Positions 1-7,001 of a stretch of 27,884 nt of DNA are shown here, in pieces. The DNA lies in NCBI GenBank assembly GCA_963544755.1, contig CAUUGH010000020.1, positions 1-27,884 on the forward strand. The letters are read 5' to 3'. The position numbers and the translations under genes are program-made. Every line of letters begins with the position of its first letter. The first letter of the stretch is position 1. The notes beneath the pieces are model-generated. The model ran no database searches. It was given only the letters and a program-made list of their open reading frames with translations, and was not told the origin of the DNA. Origin of the DNA: Selenomonas sp963544755 (GTDB lineage Bacteria > Bacillota > Negativicutes > Selenomonadales > Selenomonadaceae).

Positions 1-326
1 TTATAGGTACAAGAAGCGAGAAATTTTTCATACTCCGTGAATAGATCTTCCATCTCTGAAATAGCCTTATTCATGCGCGATTTCAAATTAGCACGCTTTT
101 CCGGATTTATCTCTAGCGCGTACAAAATAGCGACAATCCTAACCTCGTTAACTTTATCTGAAAGCTTTGATGCCATCGAAAAAGCTCCGGCATTTTGCAT
201 AAGATCATCTGAGGCATCATTTAGTATCTTCCCGGAATAGCCTGCATAAGCACCAAAACCTAGGAAAAATAAGATCAGCACGGAAAAACATAAAATAATC
301 TTTTTTGATACAGTCAAGCCATTCAT
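1..326 (-). CDS. Methyl-accepting chemotaxis protein, N-terminal part (cut by window edge)
   Basis: The reading frame begins at an ATG at 326 and stays open to base 1, giving 108 codons without a stop, so the gene continues past the left edge. The protein starts MNGLTVSKKIILCF, followed by one hydrophobic helix (about residues 8-28). After it comes an amphipathic helical stretch with heptad-like spacing (ASKLSDKVNEVRIVAI) typical of the four-helix-bundle (4HB_MCP) sensor domain of chemoreceptors. A GAAAGGATGG ribosome binding site lies about 8 bases upstream. Chemoreceptors of this class sense ligands outside the cytoplasmic membrane and signal to CheA/CheW, but the signalling domain is outside the window, so the family call rests on the N-terminal pattern alone. 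A histidine kinase with a 4HB sensor is the main alternative. Confidence 0.7.
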   Translation of the reverse strand, partial: MNGLTVSKKIILCFSVLILFFLGFGAYAGYSGKILNDASDDLMQNAGAFSMASKLSDKVNEVRIVAILYALEINPEKRANLKSRMNKAISEMEDLFTEYEKFLASCTY

Positions 327-772
327 CGCGGATCCATCCTTTCAACCGTCCCTAAAAAACCATCCCTAAAAACCGTCCATCAAACATATGTCGCTAGCTA
401 ACTCCCCCCATCACCGCATGGACATCTTGCAAAAAACAACACGGCAAAATTTTATTGAAGAAAATGCTGACCAATATAATATATAAGTAAATATTTGCAT
501 ACTATGTGAAAATGATATGCAATTATAATAAATGCCCTTTACTATATTATGTCTTTATTATAATAACACATTTGTCCCCCCCCCGCAAGACATTTTTCAT
601 ATTTTTGTACTATGCAACAAAAAATAAATCTCTCATAGTGTGTAAACTTTAAAAATATAGACTCGACAGCTCTACCAAGGCGGCACATAAAAATCTGCAA
701 AGCAGCTGTTTTTGTGTGCGATCTTTACAAGGCTAACAACAATTTTCAATACGCGCGTTAAATGGCAAAATA
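327..772. other. AT-rich intergenic region upstream of the chemoreceptor
   Basis: No gene is supported here. Near the chemoreceptor start (about 344-384) there are three imperfect tandem units of about 14 bp of the form ACCRTCCCTAAAAA. At 495-522 lies a 7-bp perfect inverted repeat, TTGCATA and TATGCAA, separated by 14 bases, which could be an operator. At 576-584 is a run of nine C in otherwise AT-rich DNA, beside several TATAAT-like hexamers. I could not place one convincing promoter with good spacing for the chemoreceptor. Confidence 0.5.
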
Positions 773-812
773 AAAAGGCTAGTGAGAAAATGCTCACCAG
801 CCTTTTATTTTT
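773..812. terminator. Intrinsic terminator after the M48 protease gene
   Basis: The arms AAAAGGCT-GTGAG (773-786) and CTCAC-AGCCTTTT (793-806) pair with one A/C mismatch around a 6-base loop. The hairpin is flanked by T-rich and A-rich runs, so it can act on both strands. It lies about 30 bases after the stop of the protease gene. Confidence 0.8.
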
Positions 813-839
813 GCAGCAGCAAAAGCAGCTTGCAGGAGA

Positions 840-2585
840 TTATTCGCGCTCTTTGCAGATCTTTTCATAGATAGCAGGATCGATCTCCTTCATATATTCG
901 TCGGGGATGTCTTTAGCATTGGGCGCGTATTGCCAATAGTCTTTGTAGGCGGCAAGTGCCATACTCTTTTCGCCCATTTCGTCGTAGATTTCAGCGCGCA
1001 TTTTGTAGATGAAGGGGTTTGATTTTTCTAGCTGTTCGGATGTTTTAAGATCGTCAAGAGCTTTTTCACGTTCGCCCATCATACGGTAAACATCGGCACG
1101 GTTTAAGAAGTTGTAAATATTTTTTGCATCAAGCGCGACGGCGTGATCGACATCGGCTATAGCAGCGCTGTAGTCGCCGGCGACGGCATAGGCGCGACCA
1201 CGGATCGCATAGTTTTCTGCGATATTGTCGGGATTTTTAGCAGCAAAGGCGCGTTCCATGAGAAAGAGGGCTTCTTTTGCCATAGCGTTATCACTGTAGC
1301 GATCAGCATTGTAGCGAAGCTGCTTGACGAGATCGCCTTGCGCGTTTAGGGCTTTTTCGCGAATTTTTTGCCAATAGTCGCTGCGAGCTTTTTCTGCGGC
1401 GGCGATTTTTTCGCGCATCTTTTGATCTTTATCGCCGGCATAGGCGGCATATACCAGCGCTTTTAGGCGTTCTTCTTGGTGCTGACGGGCGACGAATTTT
1501 TTAAGCTTTTCGTAGATGCGGTTTTCGTCTAAGTAGCAGATGCGTCCGTTGGGCGCGGTGAAAAACTGCCAGTCGGCAAATGTTTTGTGATCGTGAAAGG
1601 CTTTGGCGATGGCGCCGGCGATGAGGTAGGCATTTTCTTGTGTGTTATTGTAGTCGCTGTCCCAGTCAGCGCTTAGAAGTTTTTCGCCGTCGATATAGAC
1701 ATCAGCGCCGTTTTCAACGCTGACATGGCCCATGCCGTAGTCGCTCATCATGGCGGCCAGACGCTCAACGCGCTCTTTCATTGCCGGATGATCATTATAG
1801 TTGGGAGCATCAGGGTTTTCAAAGGGATCGTGATACTCTTGAATGTCTTTTGTTTCATATGTCAAATAGTATGCCATGCGAGCCATAGCCGCAGGTGCGC
1901 CGCCCGGGTTAAAGCCTGCTGTGGTCATGAGATAAAAGCCGCCTTCATCGGCTTCGATCTCGCTAGGAAGTGTCACATCTTTGGCAATGGCATAGCCAAC
2001 GATGGCATTGAGTTTTTGCCAGTCGAGGTTATCTGCCACCGAGCCGACGGCGATGCCGGCGTAAGATTCAGCGACGGCTTTGGCATAGTTTTTGGCACTG
2101 TGCTGACGCAAGCCATGTGTCATCTCGTGGCCTAAGATAGCGGCAAGTTCGTCTTCGTCGTGGTGTAAGGCGCGTACAAGGCCGCGATTTACCGTGATGT
2201 AGTCAGTCGGGTAGCAGGCGGCATTAAAGCTGGCATTTTTATTAACGCGCCACAAAAAGGGCAGCGAGTTGATAGCAAGGGCGTATTCACCTTTTGTAGT
2301 AAGCTCCCCCATGACGTGATCGACGACAGCTTTATCTAGTGCGTCTTTATCTTCACCATGCTCTTTCATATCTTGACGCAGACCGCTTAATTGGTAGTCA
2401 ACATTGTTGCCGATGGCGAGCATTTCTGTAAGGGTACCTTGATAGGCAAGAAAGCCGCCGATAACTGACATTCCGATAAGCACGGGATTAAATGTCGCCG
2501 CTTCGACAGGTGGTTTTTGACTAAGCGGTGTGATAGCTAAAAGAGTCGTAAGAACGGCTGCACAAAGTTTTTTTCTAAGCGTCAT
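840..2585 (-). CDS. Secreted M48-family zinc metalloprotease with C-terminal TPRs
   Basis: A 581-aa protein with a signal peptide (MTLRKKLCAAVLTTLL..., cleavage probably after PPVEA near residue 29). The zinc-binding motif HEMTH is at residues 153-157 and the third ligand is the Glu in EADEGG near residue 211, the standard M48 arrangement. The C-terminal third contains about three tetratricopeptide repeats (residues about 450-560), as in BepA/YfgC-like quality-control proteases. The likely site of action is outside the cytoplasmic membrane, on misfolded envelope proteins (family knowledge plus inference). The start was chosen at 2585 because a strong AAGGAGG lies 7-8 bases upstream. The same frame is open for 48 codons further upstream, but that stretch is a repeat element, not coding sequence. 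A terminator follows at 773-812. Confidence 0.88.
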   Translation of the reverse strand: MTLRKKLCAAVLTTLLAITPLSQKPPVEAATFNPVLIGMSVIGGFLAYQGTLTEMLAIGNNVDYQLSGLRQDMKEHGEDKDALDKAVVDHVMGELTTKGEYALAINSLPFLWRVNKNASFNAACYPTDYITVNRGLVRALHHDEDELAAILGHEMTHGLRQHSAKNYAKAVAESYAGIAVGSVADNLDWQKLNAIVGYAIAKDVTLPSEIEADEGGFYLMTTAGFNPGGAPAAMARMAYYLTYETKDIQEYHDPFENPDAPNYNDHPAMKERVERLAAMMSDYGMGHVSVENGADVYIDGEKLLSADWDSDYNNTQENAYLIAGAIAKAFHDHKTFADWQFFTAPNGRICYLDENRIYEKLKKFVARQHQEERLKALVYAAYAGDKDQKMREKIAAAEKARSDYWQKIREKALNAQGDLVKQLRYNADRYSDNAMAKEALFLMERAFAAKNPDNIAENYAIRGRAYAVAGDYSAAIADVDHAVALDAKNIYNFLNRADVYRMMGEREKALDDLKTSEQLEKSNPFIYKMRAEIYDEMGEKSMALAAYKDYWQYAPNAKDIPDEYMKEIDPAIYEKICKERE

Positions 2586-2600
2586 ATTTTCTGCCTCCTT

Positions 2601-2760
2601 AAAGAACCACTGATAAATTAAGCCGCCTAGCTTTACACATCTGCGCTTTTCGCCTCGTCGATAAATCGGCGGCGCAGCAGCGCTACACCTGCGGTTTAGC
2701 TCCTCGATAAGTGCAGCGCATCTGTGCAAGTCTTAGCAATTTTATTTTAGCAGCATTTCC
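2601..2760 (+). repeat. MITE-like repeat, copy A (near full length)
   Basis: About 160 bp beginning AAGAACCACTGATAAATT and ending GCAGCATTTCC, alignable end to end with the copy at 19946-20106 at roughly three quarters identity by eye. Shared blocks include ACTGATAAATTAAGCC, CATCTGCGC, TCGTCGATAAAT and CAGCGCATCTGTGCAAG. Its left end abuts the AAGGAGG of the M48 protease gene, so the native promoter of that gene is either inside the element or beyond it. The repeat reads open on the minus strand, which produces a spurious N-terminal extension of the protease. Confidence 0.75.
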
Positions 2761-2764
2761 TCAA

Positions 2765-2797
2765 ACAAAAAAGCAGCCATGTGCAAGATGGCTGCTT
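2765..2797 (-). terminator. Terminator of tRNA-Val
   Basis: A perfect 10-bp stem AAGCAGCCAT (2771-2780) and ATGGCTGCTT (2788-2797) with a 7-base loop, followed on the minus strand by a run of T. It lies 10 bases after the tRNA. Confidence 0.85.
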
Positions 2798-2807
2798 AAT
2801 AAACAAA

Positions 2808-2884
2808 TGGTGCTCGGTACTGGATTCGAACCAGTGACCCCCACAATGTCAATGTGATACTCTAACCAACTGAGCTAACCGAGC
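2808..2884 (-). tRNA. tRNA-Val (anticodon GAC), CCA encoded
   Basis: The minus strand folds as a complete cloverleaf. The acceptor stem is GCTCGGT with ACCGAGC, and the D arm is GCTC...GAGT. The anticodon stem is TCACA with TGTGG around the loop TTGACAT, so the anticodon is GAC (reads GUC/GUU, valine). The T arm is ACTGG-TTCGAAT-CCAGT, followed by discriminator A and an encoded CCA. It stands alone with its own consensus promoter (2922-2950) and terminator (2765-2797). Confidence 0.96.
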
Positions 2885-2921
2885 GTTTTTACTTGCAGAC
2901 TTTCATCTGTAAGCAAGCTAC

Positions 2922-2950
2922 ATTATACAAAAAAGCATCGAAAAATGCAA
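2922..2950 (-). promoter_or_regulatory. Sigma-A-type promoter of tRNA-Val
   Basis: On the minus strand, TTGCAT, then a 17-base spacer, then TATAAT, placed 37 bases before the tRNA 5' end. This is a near-perfect housekeeping promoter. Confidence 0.85.
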
Positions 2951-2993
2951 GCGTTTTTTTACCGATTGAGAATTTACCTAAAACAAAGTTTGC

Positions 2994-3686
2994 TCAGGAT
3001 TTTTCACGCGGTTTATCAAGCCAGGCGGAGATGGGAAAAAGTGTTGAACGAAAGTCTGCTTGATCCATAAGACGGTCGATTTCAAAGAAAAGGAGTATGC
3101 GTGCGGTGCCGCTTACAGTGTAGCTGCTGTGATAGCTTCGTACAGCCGGCAGATCAAAAACGAGATCTCGCACGCGGTCGTAGCCGACGAGGTGCAAGCT
3201 GACGTAGCTATGTAGTACAAGCTCTTCTTTCCAGTTGAGGTAGGTCGATTCTTTGTAATCTGTGACGGCAATACCTGCGATATAGTCAGCATTTGTTTTT
3301 TCTGCCGCCGTCCTTATGCGCTCACTTAAGCTGCCGTCGCCGCCGTAAATGATCGCCATGGCTTCTAGCACTTCTTCTGCGTCTGCATAGGTGACGGCTT
3401 CTAGTGTGTCGTTAAGCGGTACATGAAAGTCACTTTCCATGCGATCTTTTATGCTTTCTAAGACGGCGCGCGGCATAGATCGCGGTGCGATGGGATTTAG
3501 CAGTACGATGTGACGCTGTCCTTTCGGCGGCGAAAGAAGCACAGGCGGCTCTTTTTCCGATCTTAGGGGGGCTTTTACAGACAATGCGTTTACATCGTCT
3601 GCCGCTTTTACCGCAGGGGTATTTAAGATCATGAAAAATGTGAAGAAGCATAGCCCTGCAAAGATTTTTACCAAAGCGTTGCACAT
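2994..3686 (-). CDS. Secreted protein of unknown function, 230 aa
   Basis: Not recognised with certainty. The protein begins MCNALVKIFAGLCFF with a clear signal peptide ending near AVKAADD. The mature part starts with a low-complexity linker, then a mixed alpha/beta domain with the stretches HIVLLNPIAPRSMPRAVLE, NADYIAGIAVTDY and a final strand TARILLFFEIDRLM. This layout resembles small periplasmic proteins with a nucleotide-free LpoB/FlgO-like fold, but I cannot show homology. The start at 3686 was chosen because AAGAAGGAG lies 7 bases upstream; an upstream extension of nine codons lacks a ribosome binding site. It lies 53 bases after the symporter gene on the same strand and may be co-transcribed with it. 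Confidence 0.6.
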   Translation of the reverse strand: MCNALVKIFAGLCFFTFFMILNTPAVKAADDVNALSVKAPLRSEKEPPVLLSPPKGQRHIVLLNPIAPRSMPRAVLESIKDRMESDFHVPLNDTLEAVTYADAEEVLEAMAIIYGGDGSLSERIRTAAEKTNADYIAGIAVTDYKESTYLNWKEELVLHSYVSLHLVGYDRVRDLVFDLPAVRSYHSSYTVSGTARILLFFEIDRLMDQADFRSTLFPISAWLDKPREKS

Positions 3687-3739
3687 AGGTTTCTCCTTCT
3701 TACGTCCCCTCAAAAGTCGCCGCTAAAGCTTCTTTTTAT

Positions 3740-4954
3740 CTATTTCGATGCGGTAAGTTCTCCTTCTGAGGCGGCAATTACAACAGAAACAGCACCGTCA
3801 CCGGTTACGTTGAGGCAGGTGCGGATCATGTCTAAGATGCGGTCAATACCTGCGACTAAAGCCAGACCTTCAAAGGGCAGTTGTGCTGTCTGCAAGACCA
3901 TCGCGAGCATGATAAGACCGGCGCCCGGCACACCTGCCGTGCCGATAGATGCAAGCGTACCGGTCAAGACGATCATCGCCATCTGTTGAAAGGTGACATC
4001 TATGCCAAAGACGTTGGCGATAAAAAGTGAGCAAACGCCCATATAAAGTGCTGTGCCGTCCATATTGATAGTCGCGCCTAAAGGCAGCACAAAAGATGTG
4101 ATTTTACGCGAAACGCCGAGTTTTTCTTCGCAGTTTTTCATGTTGACAGGCAATGTACCTGAGCTTGAGCAGGTGGTAAAGGCAAGCAGCATTGCTTCTA
4201 GCATACCGCGGAAGAATTTCATAGGACTCATTTTGCCAAAGACTGACGCCATTGTCGAATAGACGAATACCGCATGAATGACGCTGCCTATAAACGCGCA
4301 GATAATGACGGACAGCAGCGGCAAGAGTACCTTCGGCCCGTTTTTGGCGACGACGGGCAAAAGAAGCGCGAATACGCCATAGGGTGCAAAGTCCATGATC
4401 ATGCCGATAGCTTTGTAGCAAACTTCGGCACAGGCATCAAAAAAGTTGATTAGCCGCGTGCTGCGCTCACCGCCGACTTTCGCGATGGAAACACCGATAA
4501 AGAGCGCGAAGATGATAACTGGCAATATGTCGCCTTTTGCCATGGAAGCGACGGGGTTAGTCGGTATCATATTGACCAGAACCTGCATGATAGACGGTGC
4601 TTCTTTTACTTCAGGTGCCGTGCCGCTTAGTGACAGCCCTACGCCCGGATGAAACAGACCTGCGACAGAAAAGCCGATGATGATGGCGATCGCCGTCGTC
4701 GAAAGATAAATGCCGACGGCCTTGGCGCTGATACGTCCAAGTGTCTTGGTGTCGCCAAGGCTTGTGACACCAACGATAAGTGATGAAAATACGACAGGTA
4801 CGATCATCATTTTGATGAGGTTGATGAAAATTGTACCGATAGGTGCAATCCACCAGTTGATAAAGCCGATGTTCTCCTCGCCGGCGGCAAGTCCCACGGA
4901 CACCGCAAAAACGAGCGCGATGAAGATGCGAACAGATAGATTCAATACTTCCAC
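3740..4954 (-). CDS. Dicarboxylate/amino acid:cation symporter (DAACS family), probably glutamate/aspartate
   Basis: A 404-aa membrane protein of the GltP/GltT type, which couples uptake of acidic amino acids or C4-dicarboxylates to Na+ or H+. Family signatures are present: the serine-rich hairpin CSSSGTLP (residues about 262-269), the NMDGT motif (297-301) and the last-helix motif with D375, R378, N382 and D386 (DMIRTCLNVTGD). The Arg at 378 matches the residue that binds the substrate side-chain carboxylate in acidic amino-acid carriers; neutral carriers lack it. The start appears to be GTG at 4954 with AAAGGG close upstream; an in-frame TTG three codons later has better spacing. A promoter and a leader hairpin precede it. 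Glutamate dehydrogenase nearby fits glutamate as a substrate (inference). Confidence 0.9.
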   Translation of the reverse strand: MEVLNLSVRIFIALVFAVSVGLAAGEENIGFINWWIAPIGTIFINLIKMMIVPVVFSSLIVGVTSLGDTKTLGRISAKAVGIYLSTTAIAIIIGFSVAGLFHPGVGLSLSGTAPEVKEAPSIMQVLVNMIPTNPVASMAKGDILPVIIFALFIGVSIAKVGGERSTRLINFFDACAEVCYKAIGMIMDFAPYGVFALLLPVVAKNGPKVLLPLLSVIICAFIGSVIHAVFVYSTMASVFGKMSPMKFFRGMLEAMLLAFTTCSSSGTLPVNMKNCEEKLGVSRKITSFVLPLGATINMDGTALYMGVCSLFIANVFGIDVTFQQMAMIVLTGTLASIGTAGVPGAGLIMLAMVLQTAQLPFEGLALVAGIDRILDMIRTCLNVTGDGAVSVVIAASEGELTASK

Positions 4955-4988
4955 ACCCTTTCATAAATATAGAACATTAAACGGTTTT

Positions 4989-5008
4989 GACAACTCTAAG
5001 GAGCTGTC
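4989..5008 (-). promoter_or_regulatory. Leader hairpin or operator before the symporter gene
   Basis: An 8-bp stem, GACAGCTC with GAGTTGTC (one G/T pair), and a 4-base loop CTTA, placed between the promoter and the start codon. No U-run follows, so it is not an intrinsic terminator. It could be a dyad operator or an mRNA structure. Confidence 0.45.
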
Positions 5009-5021
5009 GCCTTTCCACAGC

Positions 5022-5050
5022 ATTATAGCAAATTCTTTTTCTCTAGTCTA
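5022..5050 (-). promoter_or_regulatory. Promoter of the symporter gene
   Basis: On the minus strand, TAGACT, a 17-base spacer and a perfect TATAAT, about 68 bases before the symporter start. It lies just downstream of the mgtC stop, so the symporter can be transcribed on its own. Confidence 0.7.
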
Positions 5051-5086
5051 ATAAGTTATATATATATTAGAGCATCCTATGTATAT

Positions 5087-5752
5087 TCAAGAAATGCTGC
5101 TGCCCGTGACACCTTCGATGTGCCCGAGGGCTTCGACGAGCGCGATGCGTTTTACTTTTTGGGGGTTAAAAAGTTCAAATTCCAATGTAAGGGCTTGTTC
5201 TTTATCGTCCGAGCGTGTCATTTTGACGATATGCACAACAAAATTCATATATTCCAAACATTCGTTGATGCGGACAATCTGCCCCGGCAGATCGCGTGTA
5301 AAGACGGTCAGCAAAATATGATGATCGCCTTGCACCAAGTCGTCAATGCGCGAGAGCGCACCTAGCGCCACAAATACTAGCCCCGTCGTGATAAACGCCG
5401 CCACATAGTAACCGCTGCCAACTGCAAGACCTACGCCTGCGACAACCCAAAGACAAGCCGCTGTCGTAAGCCCCGTGACGGTAAGCCCTTCTTTCATGAT
5501 GGCGCCGGCCCCTAAAAAGCCGATGCCGGAAACGACCTGCGCCGCCAGGCGTGCTGGATCGGCATTGGTCTTTCCTTCAACGCTTTGATAGATGGTAATT
5601 GAGATGATCATGATAAGACAAGAGCCAAGGCATACTAGCAGATTGGTACGAAGCCCTGCAGATTTTCGCCGCGACTGTCTTTCGTAGCCGATGATGCCGC
5701 CGAGCAGACAAGAGATCGTAAGGCGCGTTAGTATTTCCCATTCAGATACCAT
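5087..5752 (-). CDS. MgtC/SapB family inner-membrane protein
   Basis: A 221-aa protein with the MgtC signature: LLGGIIGYERQSRRKSAGLR near residues 16-35, then GLRTNLLVCLGSCL, and RLAAQVVSGIGFLGAGAIM near 71-92. About four to five membrane helices fill the first 140 residues. The last about 80 residues form a soluble ACT-like domain (HILLTVFTRDLPGQ...). MgtC-type proteins modulate membrane ATP synthase and support growth in low Mg2+ or acidic conditions; the precise role here is unknown. The start at 5752 was chosen because GGAAGGAGAG lies 5 bases upstream; the frame is open for 23 more codons upstream but that part overlaps the promoter and DnaA boxes. Its promoter is overlapped by DnaA boxes. 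Confidence 0.85.
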   Translation of the reverse strand: MVSEWEILTRLTISCLLGGIIGYERQSRRKSAGLRTNLLVCLGSCLIMIISITIYQSVEGKTNADPARLAAQVVSGIGFLGAGAIMKEGLTVTGLTTAACLWVVAGVGLAVGSGYYVAAFITTGLVFVALGALSRIDDLVQGDHHILLTVFTRDLPGQIVRINECLEYMNFVVHIVKMTRSDDKEQALTLEFELFNPQKVKRIALVEALGHIEGVTGSSIS

Positions 5753-5781
5753 ATGGCTCTCCTTCCTTGCCTTTTCTAAAG

Positions 5782-5891
5782 TTATCCCCAGTCTTATCCA
5801 CATTTTAGCGGTATCTGTCAAGATCCTGTGGAAAACTCTCTATTTTTCCTTGATAGCAAAGATTTTTGGCGATGTGTAAATATTATCCACA
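5782..5891. promoter_or_regulatory. Cluster of DnaA boxes upstream of mgtC
   Basis: Two perfect TTATCCACA boxes (5794-5802 and 5883-5891), one single-mismatch TTATCCCCA (5782-5790) and one single-mismatch box on the opposite strand, TGTGGAAAA (5827-5835), occur within 110 bp. Such density is far above chance for 9-mers. The box at 5794-5802 overlaps the mgtC -10 hexamer and the one at 5827-5835 lies just upstream of the -35. No dnaA, gidA or other origin-linked gene is in the window, so a DnaA-regulated promoter or a DnaA-titration site is more likely than the origin itself. Confidence 0.7.
5793..5821 (-). promoter_or_regulatory. Promoter of mgtC
   Basis: On the minus strand, a perfect TTGACA at 5821-5816, a 17-base spacer and GATAAG (4 of 6) at 5798-5793. 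The -10 lies inside a perfect DnaA box. About 40 bases separate it from the mgtC start codon. Confidence 0.65.
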
Positions 5892-5933
5892 GAGCTTTCA
5901 ATTTTGTTGATGTTATTGTAGGAAAACTACATT

Positions 5934-6917
5934 TTAGACTATGCCAATAAACTGCTGCACGATAAGTGAAACGACAGCAACGGCGATAGAGCAGCAAAGA
6001 CCGAGGGTAATGGGGCGCATACCGTTTTTTAAGAGGGCGCCAAAGTCTGTATTAAGCCCGATAGCGCACATAGCCAGCACGATGGCAAATTTTCCCACCT
6101 GCCCTAAAAAGTGTGATAGTCCAGCCGGCAAAATGCCCGTCGTATTGATGATAGAGGCGACGACAAACCAGAGGATAAACATGGGAAAGACGCGCTTTAG
6201 GCTAAAGCTTTTATCATCTTTTTTTCTTGAACGCGCGGCAAAAAGCGCGAAGAAAAGGCAGACAGGCACGATGCAAAGCGCACGCGTCAGCTTGACGATG
6301 GTCGCGTAGCTACCTGCCTCATTGCTATAAGAGTAGCCGGCAGCGACGACAGACGAGGTGTCATTTATCGCCGTTCCCGCCCACATACCAAAGCCGATGT
6401 CGCTCATGTTCATAAAGTGTCCGAAAAACGGGAAGATGAAAACGGCAAGGACGTTAAAAAGAAAGATCGTCGAAATGGAAAATACGATGTCTTTATCTTT
6501 TGCGCCGATGACAGGGGCTACTGCCGCAATGGCAGAGCCGCCGCAGATCGCCGTGCCGGCGCCGATGAGCGTCCTTGCCTTAGCTTCAACGCAGAGGATC
6601 TTGCCTGCGCCCCAAGCTACCATAAACGCTGTCAAAAGTGTCGATACCATGACGATGAGCGACTGCGAACCAACCGCAAGCACATGATATAGATTCATCT
6701 CAAAGCCCAAGAGGATGATAGCATATTGTAAAATTTTTTTACCCGTAAAGCTTATGCCGGACTCGACGGCTTTGGGTCTTTTTAGACGCGCAAACAGCAT
6801 CCCTAAGATGATGCCAAAGACGGGGCCTCCTATGATCAGAAAATATTGCCCGAGGATGTAAGAAGGCACAGCAAAGATCAGGGCATAGAAAATGCCCCGT
6901 AAATGTTCGCTTTTCAT
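5934..6917 (-). CDS. YeiH-family putative sulfate exporter (UPF0324 membrane protein)
   Basis: About 327 aa, with roughly ten hydrophobic segments over the whole length. Family-typical stretches are GPVFGIILGMLFARL, LIGAGTAICGGSAIAAVAP (residues about 113-131) and WAGTAINDTSSVVAAGYSYS (about 178-197). YeiH-family proteins are annotated as putative sulfate exporters, and some members belong to sulfur-compound or CysB-type regulons; the substrate of this one is unknown. Two in-frame ATGs exist. The first (6929) directly touches the AAAGGAG and is too close, so I take the second (6917, MKSEHLRGIFY). It follows gdhA by about 85 bases with no terminator seen, so read-through from gdhA is plausible. 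Confidence 0.85.
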   Translation of the reverse strand: MKSEHLRGIFYALIFAVPSYILGQYFLIIGGPVFGIILGMLFARLKRPKAVESGISFTGKKILQYAIILLGFEMNLYHVLAVGSQSLIVMVSTLLTAFMVAWGAGKILCVEAKARTLIGAGTAICGGSAIAAVAPVIGAKDKDIVFSISTIFLFNVLAVFIFPFFGHFMNMSDIGFGMWAGTAINDTSSVVAAGYSYSNEAGSYATIVKLTRALCIVPVCLFFALFAARSRKKDDKSFSLKRVFPMFILWFVVASIINTTGILPAGLSHFLGQVGKFAIVLAMCAIGLNTDFGALLKNGMRPITLGLCCSIAVAVVSLIVQQFIGIV

Positions 6918-7001
6918 ACTGAAAAACATCTCCTTTGAAAATTTTGCCCCTATAAGCCGCTGACCCGTCGCCTTCGTCCTTTAGACTTAGCGCAATTAAC
7001 T

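Noticed and set aside
37..240. Plus-strand ORF of 67 codons
   Set aside because: It is antisense to the chemoreceptor frame, which has an RBS, a membrane helix and a family-like domain.
1725..2135. Plus-strand ORF of 136 codons inside the protease gene
   Set aside because: Antisense shadow of the HEMTH-containing protease; no RBS and no recognisable domain.
5782..5891. Chromosomal replication origin
   Set aside because: Only four boxes, no dnaA/dnaN/gidA neighbours and no clear AT-rich unwinding block; a regulatory or titration site fits better.
6930..7001. Riboswitch or T-box leader before the YeiH gene
   Set aside because: The leader is short, no conserved T-box or SAM/other core could be recognised, and there is no terminator/antiterminator pair.
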